From: Marinobacter sp. F4218
GTDB lineage: Bacteria > Pseudomonadota > Gammaproteobacteria > Pseudomonadales > Oleiphilaceae
Direction of reading: 5' to 3'
DNA length: 64,000 bases
NCBI RefSeq assembly: GCF_019443085.1
Contig: NZ_JAHZIL010000003.1
Span: 2,416,458 to 2,480,457 of the forward strand
Shown: in pieces, positions 8,000 to 14,812 of the stretch
Layout of the letters: every line of letters begins with the position of its first letter
Position numbering within the stretch: position 1 is the first letter of the stretch
The notes under the pieces: model-generated
Seen by the model: the letters and a program-made list of their open reading frames with translations, nothing else
What the model was told of the DNA's origin: nothing
Database searches by the model: none
Program-made: the position numbers and the translations under genes

Positions 8000-9820
8000 T
8001 CACGCCCTAAATACCTTTTTAGCCAAAATGATCAACTCCTCTGCACGATCGTCGATTAAACTTGGAGACAGGTCTTTATTCTCAAACCATCGATTCATCG
8101 AAATTGTTGTGTTGGCTAGCTTTTCCTTTTTCTCATCAAAGGTATCATTGCCGAACTCAACGTTGTCTCCAGGCCCCAGCAACGTGATGTTTCCGAGATC
8201 GTGTACCTTCTCCCGGAGTTTAGTGATTATGTCTCCAGCCTTCGGATTCTGCGGGTAGACATGTTCTAGGGTAGTGTCATCCATATGTAGACTTCGAGAA
8301 GTTTCTTTGACCTTCGGCTTGTTATTGTTGTCTTCTTTATACCATCTCCAATAGTCCTCTAGCGTAATAAGAAAATACTTCAAGAGGCGATTAGAAGCCT
8401 TTTTCTGATATTTAAGTTGCTTGAGGTATGTTTCGAAAAGCTGGTCATCTGCTTTCTCGTTTATTAGAGAGTTTAGATCTTCTCGAAATTTATTTTCGTT
8501 GAAGATCTCGCCATGATAGATTTTATGTGCATGGTCGAAGTATACGCTCTGAGCCTTTCCAATGTGGGCGCCCACAAGGTTTTTGTACCTAAATGCAAAT
8601 CTCTCAATAGTATGAACAAGGCGCGCAAAGGCTTTCGCGTCCAGTCGTCGCGTTGCGGCTAGAAGCAATGGCATCGCTACTGTATGCCTAAGTTCTTTCA
8701 CTAGCATATTTAGTCTAGCTTTATCCCAACCAGTGACCCCTTGCTTTGTGGTGTATGGCCACTCCCCGGACTCCAGTTTTCGGAGTGCGTCCGTATAGAT
8801 TTTCAGTTCTTTTATTTTCTGCTCGATTTTCGAAGCTTCTGCCATCGAGAGGGGGTAGTTGGCAGGATTGCACTCAGGAAAAATTTTCTCTAGGAACTCG
8901 TCAAATAATTTCGCTCGACTTGGCGCTTTACCCTGAATTGCGGTGAAGTACCAGCGCAAATAATTTCTGGTATCTTCTGTGCTTTCGCTAAGGGTCAAGT
9001 CCCAGTTGTTAGCGGCCGTTCTGGATATCTCATCCCCTCCATCAATATCCAAAGCTTCGAGCGTTGAAGCCCGCAGAAGGTCACCTTCTGCTAAATTGAC
9101 ACCTCTATCGTTCAAGACCTGGAAAAGCTTATAGGCTTCCTTGTCAGTCGTCGTACCGATTTCTATTAGAGTAAGATCACTTGCAAGTACTGACTCTAGT
9201 TTCTGCAGACAGTTTGATGCCTGCTCATAGCTTCCTGGTGATAGTTCTTCGACTAGCTTCGTAATCGCTTTGTGGGCCTCGAATAGGCGTTTATGAGACT
9301 CCCTGGCAGAAACATCTATTTCGGCCTCACCGTTCAAAATATCGCGAAAAACACTGTCATCCGCTTTGGATAACGTAAGCTTCGTCATTGTGGTGGGTTT
9401 TTGGTTTTTCTCGATTTCTATAGTGAGGTTTTTTTTAGTTATTCGTCTAGTCCGGCTCTCATAGAGTTCCGCTTTGTCCTCGTCGCCAGCAACTTGAGCT
9501 AATTCGCCCAGTTTTTTGTAACGCTTTCGTATGGCGTCCAATAGCAGTGCTATCGTCGTTGTTCTTTGTTGGCCGTCTACAATTTTCGTTTCTCTGGTCG
9601 CTGAGCCATCGATAGCTTTGCTTACGGTTACGATCCCACCAAAAAAATGATCTATTCGTTCCCCTGCATCCCTCTGACGATATGCATGCCGAATGTCGTC
9701 ACAAAAGTCTGTAATCTCATCCTGACCCCAGCGGTAATCCCTTTGATATTTTGGTACATGATAGGTCGCGTCGGATGTAAAAAATGCTATCGCTGTTATC
9801 CACCGTGGATTCACTTCCAT
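8000..9820 (-). CDS. GmrSD-like DUF262/DUF1524 restriction protein
   Basis: 606 residues. The N-terminal DUF262 (GmrS-like, ParB/sulfiredoxin fold) has the hallmark YQRDYRW (25-31) and IVDGQQRTT (80-88), plus LNDRGVNL further on. The C-terminal DUF1524 HNH nuclease shows LEHVYPQ (His520), HDLGNITLL and a following Asn/Phe/Lys set. In the family, single-chain GmrSD proteins are NTP-dependent type IV enzymes that cut DNA carrying modified bases such as glucosylated hydroxymethylcytosine; other DUF262 proteins belong to further anti-phage systems. All key motifs are intact, so it looks functional. It shares a 130-base divergent promoter region with the McrA-like HNH gene and converges on the HNH_2 gene. 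Lower G+C than the phage core suggests transfer. Confidence 0.85.
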   Translation of the reverse strand: MEVNPRWITAIAFFTSDATYHVPKYQRDYRWGQDEITDFCDDIRHAYRQRDAGERIDHFFGGIVTVSKAIDGSATRETKIVDGQQRTTTIALLLDAIRKRYKKLGELAQVAGDEDKAELYESRTRRITKKNLTIEIEKNQKPTTMTKLTLSKADDSVFRDILNGEAEIDVSARESHKRLFEAHKAITKLVEELSPGSYEQASNCLQKLESVLASDLTLIEIGTTTDKEAYKLFQVLNDRGVNLAEGDLLRASTLEALDIDGGDEISRTAANNWDLTLSESTEDTRNYLRWYFTAIQGKAPSRAKLFDEFLEKIFPECNPANYPLSMAEASKIEQKIKELKIYTDALRKLESGEWPYTTKQGVTGWDKARLNMLVKELRHTVAMPLLLAATRRLDAKAFARLVHTIERFAFRYKNLVGAHIGKAQSVYFDHAHKIYHGEIFNENKFREDLNSLINEKADDQLFETYLKQLKYQKKASNRLLKYFLITLEDYWRWYKEDNNNKPKVKETSRSLHMDDTTLEHVYPQNPKAGDIITKLREKVHDLGNITLLGPGDNVEFGNDTFDEKKEKLANTTISMNRWFENKDLSPSLIDDRAEELIILAKKVFRA

Positions 9821-9861
9821 GAAACTGGTCTCCTGACGAACGCAGAATATTTTTGGTAGAG

Positions 9862-9886
9862 GCAGATTGCGTACATCGAAATCTGC
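9862..9886. promoter_or_regulatory. inverted repeat in the divergent DUF262/HNH promoter region
   Basis: GCAGATT (9862-9868), an 11-base spacer and AATCTGC (9880-9886) form a perfect inverted repeat midway between two divergent nuclease genes. It could be an operator keeping both genes low; a weak hairpin is the alternative. No regulator is encoded beside it except the prophage repressor, whose own sites look different. Confidence 0.35.
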
Positions 9887-9949
9887 GTCTAATTTTTGTG
9901 AGTTATAGAAACATACAAGCGATCATCACGATAAATCAATAGGTTGCTT

Positions 9950-10675
9950 ATGCCGAAAACGACAGGACACGGGAATCCTCTTTGGAATCGAGACGAGACG
10001 ATTCTGGCTTTAGATCTCTATAATGATTGTGCGGGTAAAGTGCCAGACAAGTCTGATCCTCGGGTTCTAAAGCTTTCTAAGCTTCTTAGTGAAGCGCCAT
10101 TTCATTCTCGTACTCGGAGAAAACCAAATTTCCGAAATCCCGACGGGGTTGCTTTCAAGCTGCAAAACATCCGTCAGGTACAGACCGGCAAAGGGTTGGA
10201 CAGTGTTTCCAAGGTTGATGTCGAGGTCGTAAAAGAACTTGGAGATGATCCTAAGACCGTAAAATCTATCGCGAATCTTATCCGAGAATCGCTGAATACG
10301 ATCATTCCCACGATCGATGTTGAGATTGTCGATGAAGACGAGGAGTTTTCAGAGGGAAGGCTCCTTACTCGCAATCATAAGGCTCGAGAACGCAGTAAAA
10401 AAATCAGGAAGAAACTTTTGGATAGCAGGTCAAAAAAAGGTTCGATGGCTTGCGATATGTGCGGAATGTCGGCCTCAAAGTTCCATCCGGAGTGCGCGGA
10501 GTCAGTTTTTGAAGCGCATCATGTAGTCCCCTTGGCAGAGGCGGAAAAGAGAACCACACGGCTCTCCGACATGGCCCTTTTATGCGCAAATTGCCACCGC
10601 CTGATTCATCGTGGCATTTCTCGAAATCGACGTTGGCTCACGATCCAAGAGGCCAAAAAGCTATTGTTGAACTGA
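9950..10675 (+). CDS. McrA-like HNH endonuclease
   Basis: 241 residues from the ATG at 9950; a TTG six bases upstream in frame is possible but less likely. The C-terminal zinc HNH domain is complete: Cys168-x2-Cys171, His190-His191 (EAHHVVPL) and LCANCHRLIH with Cys212, Cys215, His216 and His220. This layout is that of McrA-type enzymes that cut methylated or otherwise modified DNA. The N-terminal part (about 11-75) carries WNRDETILALDLY and FRNPDGVAFK, paralogous to the N-terminus of the HNH_2 protein at 7037-7897. The divergent partner is the GmrSD-like gene. It is probably a type IV-like restriction enzyme; substrate specificity is unknown. Confidence 0.8.
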   Translation: MPKTTGHGNPLWNRDETILALDLYNDCAGKVPDKSDPRVLKLSKLLSEAPFHSRTRRKPNFRNPDGVAFKLQNIRQVQTGKGLDSVSKVDVEVVKELGDDPKTVKSIANLIRESLNTIIPTIDVEIVDEDEEFSEGRLLTRNHKARERSKKIRKKLLDSRSKKGSMACDMCGMSASKFHPECAESVFEAHHVVPLAEAEKRTTRLSDMALLCANCHRLIHRGISRNRRWLTIQEAKKLLLN

Positions 10676-10863
10676 TCGTATCAGTCTGGCGAAAATTGTT
10701 CGGACCTATAAGTGCCAAGCCGTTATAAGGGGCGAACTCATACTTTTCACTATGCCAACGGAAGTAACCGGCGTTCTTGGCTGGAGAGTAGTGGCTTCTT
10801 GTAAATGCTTGGACATTTGTCCCGTTCGAGGTTCTTTTTCTGTAAAAGGTTAGTAGAGTTTGT

Positions 10864-11721
10864 ATGAGTGATGAATCTAGTGTTTCGGAACATGCTGCGA
10901 AATTAAGTCAATTTATCTCGGAGCTTTGGCAGCAGGGCATAGTAGATTTGATGCCAATGAATCCGCAATTTCGCGGCGTGAGCTTTACCTCCGTTTGTGA
11001 ATGGTTAGATCTCGCAAAATCCATTATGTCTGTTAAGACTAATACAACAGCTTATGATGCGAGCGGGGCCTGGTTTATGTGTGGTCCAGCTATGGAGTAT
11101 GCGGATCGCAGAGATAAATTTCTTGATGAGGCAACGCTTAGAATTTCAAGGTTTACATTTTTATGGTCAGCTTTAGAGTGTTTTTTGAAAAACTTGGGGG
11201 ATGAGTTCCCTGAAGTACCAAAGAAAATCAGAAAGAAATCTAGTCTTGTTGAAAGGGCTGTATATTATATAAAAATCAATGAAACCGATGAGCTTAGAAA
11301 GTTATGCGGTCATTGTTATGATCGAGAACTCGCGGCTCTCGCTAGGGAGTTTATGCTTAGCGATAGCTCTGAAAAAGCAATCGAAAATATGTTGTCCCCT
11401 GACGAATTTAAGTCGTCTTTGGCCATAGGGTTAAACGTCGTCCGGATGGCCAGGAACAGTCTAGCCCATGGAACTCATGAGATTCCTGAGGATGAGGAAT
11501 ATGGTGGTAGTTGTAATGAAGATTATTTCAATTTCTTAGACTCTATTTGTTCATCTGTTTTATTTTCTATGCAAATTATTTTAATAATATATTTAGGGCG
11601 CAAGGGAGAAGTTACTTATATTGATTATCAGAACGATGAAGTTGAGTTTCCGGTTATCAAAGCCTTAGCAGCCTTGCATGGTGACAAGTTATCCTGTTTA
11701 CAGGATGACTTTGGTTTTTAA
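10864..11721 (+). CDS. HEPN-like protein, candidate RNase
   Basis: 285 residues, mostly helical by composition. Near the C-terminal third it has RNSLAH (Arg197 to His202), the Rx4H motif with Asn after Arg that marks HEPN RNases. No kinase, nucleotidyltransferase or AAA domain is visible, and no MNT-type antitoxin gene is adjacent. Base composition is clearly more AT-rich than any neighbour (many TTT, ATT and AAT codons), pointing to a separate foreign source. It sits directly beside the phage repressor, tail to tail with a nine-base gap. HEPN proteins often act in anti-phage abortive responses or toxin-antitoxin pairs; this role is inferred from one motif and context. Confidence 0.55.
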   Translation: MSDESSVSEHAAKLSQFISELWQQGIVDLMPMNPQFRGVSFTSVCEWLDLAKSIMSVKTNTTAYDASGAWFMCGPAMEYADRRDKFLDEATLRISRFTFLWSALECFLKNLGDEFPEVPKKIRKKSSLVERAVYYIKINETDELRKLCGHCYDRELAALAREFMLSDSSEKAIENMLSPDEFKSSLAIGLNVVRMARNSLAHGTHEIPEDEEYGGSCNEDYFNFLDSICSSVLFSMQIILIIYLGRKGEVTYIDYQNDEVEFPVIKALAALHGDKLSCLQDDFGF

Positions 11722-11729
11722 ATTCAGCT

Positions 11730-12431
11730 TCAAAGGTCCTTCCCAACCCAAACAACCTTCCCAATAACTTCCAAGCTCTCCAAGTCAGAACTCGAAATCT
11801 CCTGCGGAGGATACTCCTTATTGTCACTCAAGAGTTGTACTCCGTCATTCCAGAGAGTCTGAATTCGTTTAACCAGTAAGTGATCGCCGTTCCGAATTAC
11901 GTAAATATGGCCATCCCGCAGTTTCGTTTCGCTTGTATCAACCATCACTGTCTCGTTATCGGAGATAGTTGGCTCCATGGAGTCACCTTTAGCGAATACT
12001 AATGCTAAATCATTCTCCCTCAGCCCTCGAAACCTGAGCCACTTCCTCCGGAAAGCCAGCTCCCTAGTCGGCGCCTCATCTCCGGCAATTGAACCATGCC
12101 CTGCTGCTACCTGTACGTTGTAACCAGGTATTAGAGCGAACTCTTCATCTAGCCGTCTTAGTTTGTCTATGTCTTGTCTTAGGCCAGGAGTTTCTGGTTC
12201 GAGTTTTGGAGATCCCTCTCCTGTAAGAACCCAGTTTGCATTGAATCCCATTCCCACTAATCGGAAAAGGACCTCTGCATCAGGTACCCGGTTTCCGCGT
12301 TCATAGTGCCCCAGTGAATTTTTATGAATGCCGAGTTCCTCGGCAAAAGCTCCCTGGCTTTTAGGGCCTCTGATTTCGGCCAACCTTTCCCCGATGGCAT
12401 AAGAAGTAGCGTTTTGTGTGTTCTGATGCAT
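11730..12431 (-). CDS. prophage CI-type repressor (HTH plus S24 peptidase)
   Basis: 233 residues. An N-terminal helix-turn-helix (about 10-70: QGAFAEELGIHKNSLGHYERG) is followed by a LexA/CI C-terminal domain. Candidate self-cleavage site Ala110-Gly111, Ser151 in GDSMEPT and Lys188 in LVKRIQ form the Ser-Lys dyad. Such repressors hold the prophage silent and are inactivated by RecA filaments during the SOS response, so induction by DNA damage is expected. It is divergent from the phage early genes across three operator-like repeats. It marks the border between the inovirus core and the AT-rich cargo. Confidence 0.9.
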   Translation of the reverse strand: MHQNTQNATSYAIGERLAEIRGPKSQGAFAEELGIHKNSLGHYERGNRVPDAEVLFRLVGMGFNANWVLTGEGSPKLEPETPGLRQDIDKLRRLDEEFALIPGYNVQVAAGHGSIAGDEAPTRELAFRRKWLRFRGLRENDLALVFAKGDSMEPTISDNETVMVDTSETKLRDGHIYVIRNGDHLLVKRIQTLWNDGVQLLSDNKEYPPQEISSSDLESLEVIGKVVWVGKDL

Positions 12432-12457
12432 TTTGTGTTTCGCTTAAATCAAAAAGA

Positions 12458-12524
12458 AACACGTTAAGGTATTGCAAAAACACCTTAAAGTGTTATATTT
12501 ACTCTAGCGACACACGTTAGTGTT
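12458..12524. promoter_or_regulatory. three repressor operators over the early promoter
   Basis: Three 16-base palindrome-like sites of form AACAC-N6-GTGTT: 12458-12473 (right half GTATT), 12479-12494 (perfect) and 12509-12524 (GACAC left half). A plausible rightward promoter, TTGCAA (12472-12477), 16 bases, TATATT (12494-12499), has the perfect site exactly in its spacer. Binding there would block early transcription. The sites lie between the divergent repressor gene and the first rightward phage gene, as in lambdoid control regions. The sequence pattern is seen directly; repressor binding is inferred. Confidence 0.7.
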
Positions 12525-12574
12525 CTATTTCGGTGTCGTTTTGTGTGTAAATCAGTGTAGCAGAGTGCAAAACA

Positions 12575-12778
12575 GTGGACGAGCAGAAACAAATCATCTT
12601 GTTAGCCACACCGGTCATGACGCAGGAGCGCTTTGCTCAGCTGACCGGGCTCACGGAAGGGCAGGTGCGGGGCATGATCGAGAAGGGCCATTTGCCCTCC
12701 CTCAAGATCGGAAAGCCTCGCATGGTGAACATCGCCGCGCTCTCCCAGGACGCCATGGACAAGGAGGACTGGCAATGA
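12575..12778 (+). CDS. small HTH protein, Cro/excisionase-like
   Basis: 67 residues from a GTG start. The central segment (MTQERFAQLTGLTEGQVRGMIEKGHLPSLKIG) fits a winged-helix or MerR-like excisionase fold: a helix-turn-helix followed by the basic strand KIGKPRMVN. It is the first gene rightward of the operators, the usual place for Cro or early regulators, and overlaps the next gene by four bases (ATGA). It may repress the lysogeny promoter, direct excision, or both. There is no clear Shine-Dalgarno; the start is set by the operator region and the lack of alternatives. Confidence 0.65.
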   Translation: MDEQKQIILLATPVMTQERFAQLTGLTEGQVRGMIEKGHLPSLKIGKPRMVNIAALSQDAMDKEDWQ

Positions 12779-13098
12779 TTCATGCTCCAAAACCAATACT
12801 CAACGGAGTGGACGCATCTCCCGAACTGCAGATGCCAAAAGCCTGCATCAGCTGCCAGAACTACACAGCCAAGGGTTACGATCGGGACGCCCATTGTCCC
12901 TTCAATGACAAGTTCAGCCGAAAGCCCAAAGAAAGAACTCAGTTTGGTCTTTGCGGTTTTCACAAAGTCGAAGTCTTTGCCACGGAAATCTGCAACAGCT
13001 ATCAGGTCGAGCCGTTCGTCGATCCTGTGCCCGTAACCAATCGCCCGGAGTCGCGCTCCGGCATCCAGGAAAAGCTCAAGCTCGTGGAGGTGGCGTAA
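12775..13098 (+). CDS. phage early protein, cysteine-rich, unknown
   Basis: 107 residues starting at an ATG that overlaps the previous stop, so translation is likely coupled. It has paired cysteines in a zinc-ribbon-like arrangement: ACISCQNY, AHCPF, FGLCGFH and EICNSY. I do not recognise the family. Position in the early inovirus cluster suggests a role in replication or regulation. It again overlaps the next gene (TAATG). Confidence 0.6.
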   Translation: MIHAPKPILNGVDASPELQMPKACISCQNYTAKGYDRDAHCPFNDKFSRKPKERTQFGLCGFHKVEVFATEICNSYQVEPFVDPVPVTNRPESRSGIQEKLKLVEVA

Positions 13099-13721
13099 TG
13101 CGAACCCACCAACCGCCGAAATCCGCACTGAACAGAACTTCCTTTTCCTTCCAGGGCCCCTTGGCTGGCTCACCCTCACTGCATGCCTTGGAAGGTCTTT
13201 TTACAACCCTGTGCCTGCGCCCGGAGCAGTTAACCCAGGTGCGTACCGATCTGCCGGATGACTACGTGGCCCGCATCAAGGCCGCCTTCACCGACCAGCT
13301 CCTGAACGAACTCGAAGGCCACGGCTACCACAGCCCCGCCTTCGACCGCCTCATCGCCCTGCGCGATGCCTACGACAACGGAACCCTGACACCGGAAACC
13401 CACGGGAGAGAACCCCATGAAAACGAAACGCAAGCAGGGCATGCGCCTGTACCTGGACACCGACACCTACCGCGAAATGCTCCGGCAGGTCGCCAGCCAG
13501 GAAACCATCAAGACCCCCGCCGAGTACGCCGCACAAGTGCTCGAATCGGCCATCCAGAGTCGCGGCCAGTCACCGGACTCAACTCGGCCAAGCCCGACAT
13601 AACCCCCATGTTGTGTAGCTGCCCCCGTCATCCGTCTCCGTCGGTACGAGGGCGACAGGCGCAGCACGGCAGGTCTGCAAGGCGGCCCGAAGGGCCAGCG
13701 CAGCGGGCCTTGCGGAGCTGA
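13098..13721 (+). CDS. phage early protein, unknown; 3' half doubtful
   Basis: The frame runs 207 codons from an ATG that overlaps the preceding stop. The first ~105 residues (PDDYVARIKAAFTDQLLNELEGHGYHSPAFDRLIALRDAY) look like a real helical protein with high third-position G+C. From about 13417 the frame passes entirely through another well-supported gene in a different frame, and its translation becomes Arg/Pro-rich and of low quality. Either the protein has a long unstructured tail by overlap, or the true stop is masked by a frameshift or sequence error. Function unknown. Confidence 0.5.
   Translation: MRTHQPPKSALNRTSFSFQGPLAGSPSLHALEGLFTTLCLRPEQLTQVRTDLPDDYVARIKAAFTDQLLNELEGHGYHSPAFDRLIALRDAYDNGTLTPETHGREPHENETQAGHAPVPGHRHLPRNAPAGRQPGNHQDPRRVRRTSARIGHPESRPVTGLNSAKPDITPMLCSCPRHPSPSVRGRQAQHGRSARRPEGPAQRALRS
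13417..13602 (+). CDS. small ribbon-helix-helix-like protein
   Basis: 61 residues with strong coding bias (high G+C third positions) and a GGGAGAG ribosome site before the ATG. The segment MRLYLDTDTYREMLRQVAS followed by TPAEYAAQVLESAI has the strand plus two helices of ribbon-helix-helix DNA-binding proteins. It lies wholly inside the 3' half of the preceding open frame. It is probably a phage regulator; the target is unknown. Confidence 0.6.
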   Translation: MKTKRKQGMRLYLDTDTYREMLRQVASQETIKTPAEYAAQVLESAIQSRGQSPDSTRPSPT

Positions 13722-13895
13722 CGGGCTTTGCCAGATTGTCGACCGCCGACGGGGACGGGTGATGGGGGTAGCGAAACGGCTGCCCTCTGATTCCAGAACC
13801 CGAGGTACCAAGAGGACGCGCAGCGTCAACAGAGAAAACCCAAACCCCACCGCCACAAGGCGGACTCAACACCAACGAGGACTGAGGTAACCACC
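13603..13895. other. GC-rich intergenic region with nested hairpin
   Basis: About 290 bases with no supported gene. GCAAGGC (13677-13683) pairs with GCCTTGC (13707-13713), and inside it GGCCC-GAA-GGGCC (13684-13696) forms a tight hairpin. It lies just before the single-strand-binding candidate. Structured, untranslated DNA in filamentous phages often serves packaging or complementary-strand initiation; that assignment is inference. Confidence 0.45.
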
Positions 13896-14195
13896 ATGGA
13901 AAACTACCTGAACCTGATGATCATTGGCGCCACCCGGTACGACATCGACGGCAACCGGGGCGGCTCCCTGTGGGCCTACTCCCCCGCTGAAGCCGACGAC
14001 GACAACCGCGTTGGCAACGAAGTCATGAAGATCGCCTGCGACTGGAAGCATATCGACCAGCTGCGCAACCACGCCGAACGTCTCCCGAGCATGTTCACCG
14101 TGAAGGCCCAGATGAAAGCCGGGCAGGGCGGCAAGATCACCTTCAAGGCCCTGGAGCTCAAGCCCCAGGACACCGTAAAGAAACCGGCGGCCTGA
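13896..14195 (+). CDS. candidate phage single-stranded DNA-binding protein
   Basis: 99 residues, beta-rich with alternating hydrophobic residues (YLNLMIIGATRYDI... FTVKAQMKA...KITFKALELKP). The size and position match the pV-type single-strand-binding protein, which lies just before the coat cluster in filamentous phages and sequesters newly made ssDNA. It has a good ribosome site (GAGG) and shares direction and close spacing with the coat genes. I cannot confirm the family by sequence alone; it might instead be another small phage protein. Confidence 0.55.
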   Translation: MENYLNLMIIGATRYDIDGNRGGSLWAYSPAEADDDNRVGNEVMKIACDWKHIDQLRNHAERLPSMFTVKAQMKAGQGGKITFKALELKPQDTVKKPAA

Positions 14196-14205
14196 GTAGC
14201 CCGCC

Positions 14206-14427
14206 ATGAACGTCATCACCTGTGAAGGTGAGTGGATTCAAGGGACCCAGGGCATCGAATGCACCGGGACCCTGCAAAGCATTCCTTATCAGGACGTCGA
14301 CGTCCTGTTTCAGGAATACCTGGCACCGGATGTCGAGATCATCGGCCTGGTGTCAGGGATCGCCCTGACTCTCTTCGTCACCGGGGTCGGTGCCGGACGA
14401 GTCGTTCAAATCATGAGAAAAGTCTGA
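14206..14427 (+). CDS. small phage membrane protein, minor coat candidate
   Basis: 73 residues. A short N-terminal domain with two cysteines (CEGEW...ECTG) precedes one transmembrane helix (IIGLVSGIALTLFVTGVGAG) and a short basic end (RVVQIMRKV). There is no signal peptide. The placement directly before the major coat gene fits the pVII/pIX-type minor tip proteins of filamentous phages. Confidence 0.6.
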   Translation: MNVITCEGEWIQGTQGIECTGTLQSIPYQDVDVLFQEYLAPDVEIIGLVSGIALTLFVTGVGAGRVVQIMRKV

Positions 14428-14437
14428 GGTACACGCT

Positions 14438-14707
14438 ATGAACGAAGTTATCGAAATGGAAAAGCAGGACAACGGCAAAACCTGGGGCATGGCCCGCGCT
14501 CGCTTCGGCAAAGGACTGGCTAAAGCCGGTGCTGTGGTTGCGGCGACCGGTACATCCCTAAGCGCCTTCGCCGTGGATCACACCGCCACCATCACCGCGG
14601 CACAGACAGACGCGACTACCAACACCACTGCCGCAGTGGCCGCCGTGATCGGTGTCGCTGCCGTGGTCTTCGGTGTCGGCATCGTGCTGCGTCTGATCAA
14701 CCGGTAA
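14438..14707 (+). CDS. inovirus major coat protein precursor
   Basis: 89 residues. A long, basic leader ends in LSAFA (cleavage after Ala45). The mature chain of 44 residues has a short polar N-terminus (VDHTATITAAQTDATTN), one hydrophobic helix (AAVAAVIGVAAVVFGVGIVL) and a basic tail (RLINR). This is the layout and length of pVIII-type coats (44-50 residues), whose thousands of copies sheath the ssDNA. GAGG precedes the ATG. Two hairpin terminators follow at once, as after gene VIII in Ff phages, allowing high coat expression relative to downstream genes. Confidence 0.85.
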   Translation: MNEVIEMEKQDNGKTWGMARARFGKGLAKAGAVVAATGTSLSAFAVDHTATITAAQTDATTNTTAAVAAVIGVAAVVFGVGIVLRLINR

Positions 14708-14726
14708 TGCTGACCAGCATCTTAAT

Positions 14727-14753
14727 AGCCTGTCTCTGGACAGGCTGTTTTGT
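14727..14753 (+). terminator. first hairpin after the coat gene
   Basis: AGCCTGTC, four-base loop, GACAGGCT, then GTTTTGT. It lies 20 bases after the coat stop and gives partial or full termination. Confidence 0.65.
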
Positions 14754-14773
14754 CTCCGGTTATCGCACTGTCT

Positions 14774-14798
14774 AAGGCCGGTTTATCCGGCCTTTTTT
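14774..14798 (+). terminator. central phage terminator
   Basis: AAGGCCGG, five-base loop, CCGGCCTT with a run of six Ts. It lies directly ahead of the adsorption-protein gene. Confidence 0.8.
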
Positions 14799-14812
14799 CA
14801 TAGGGTCGTCTC

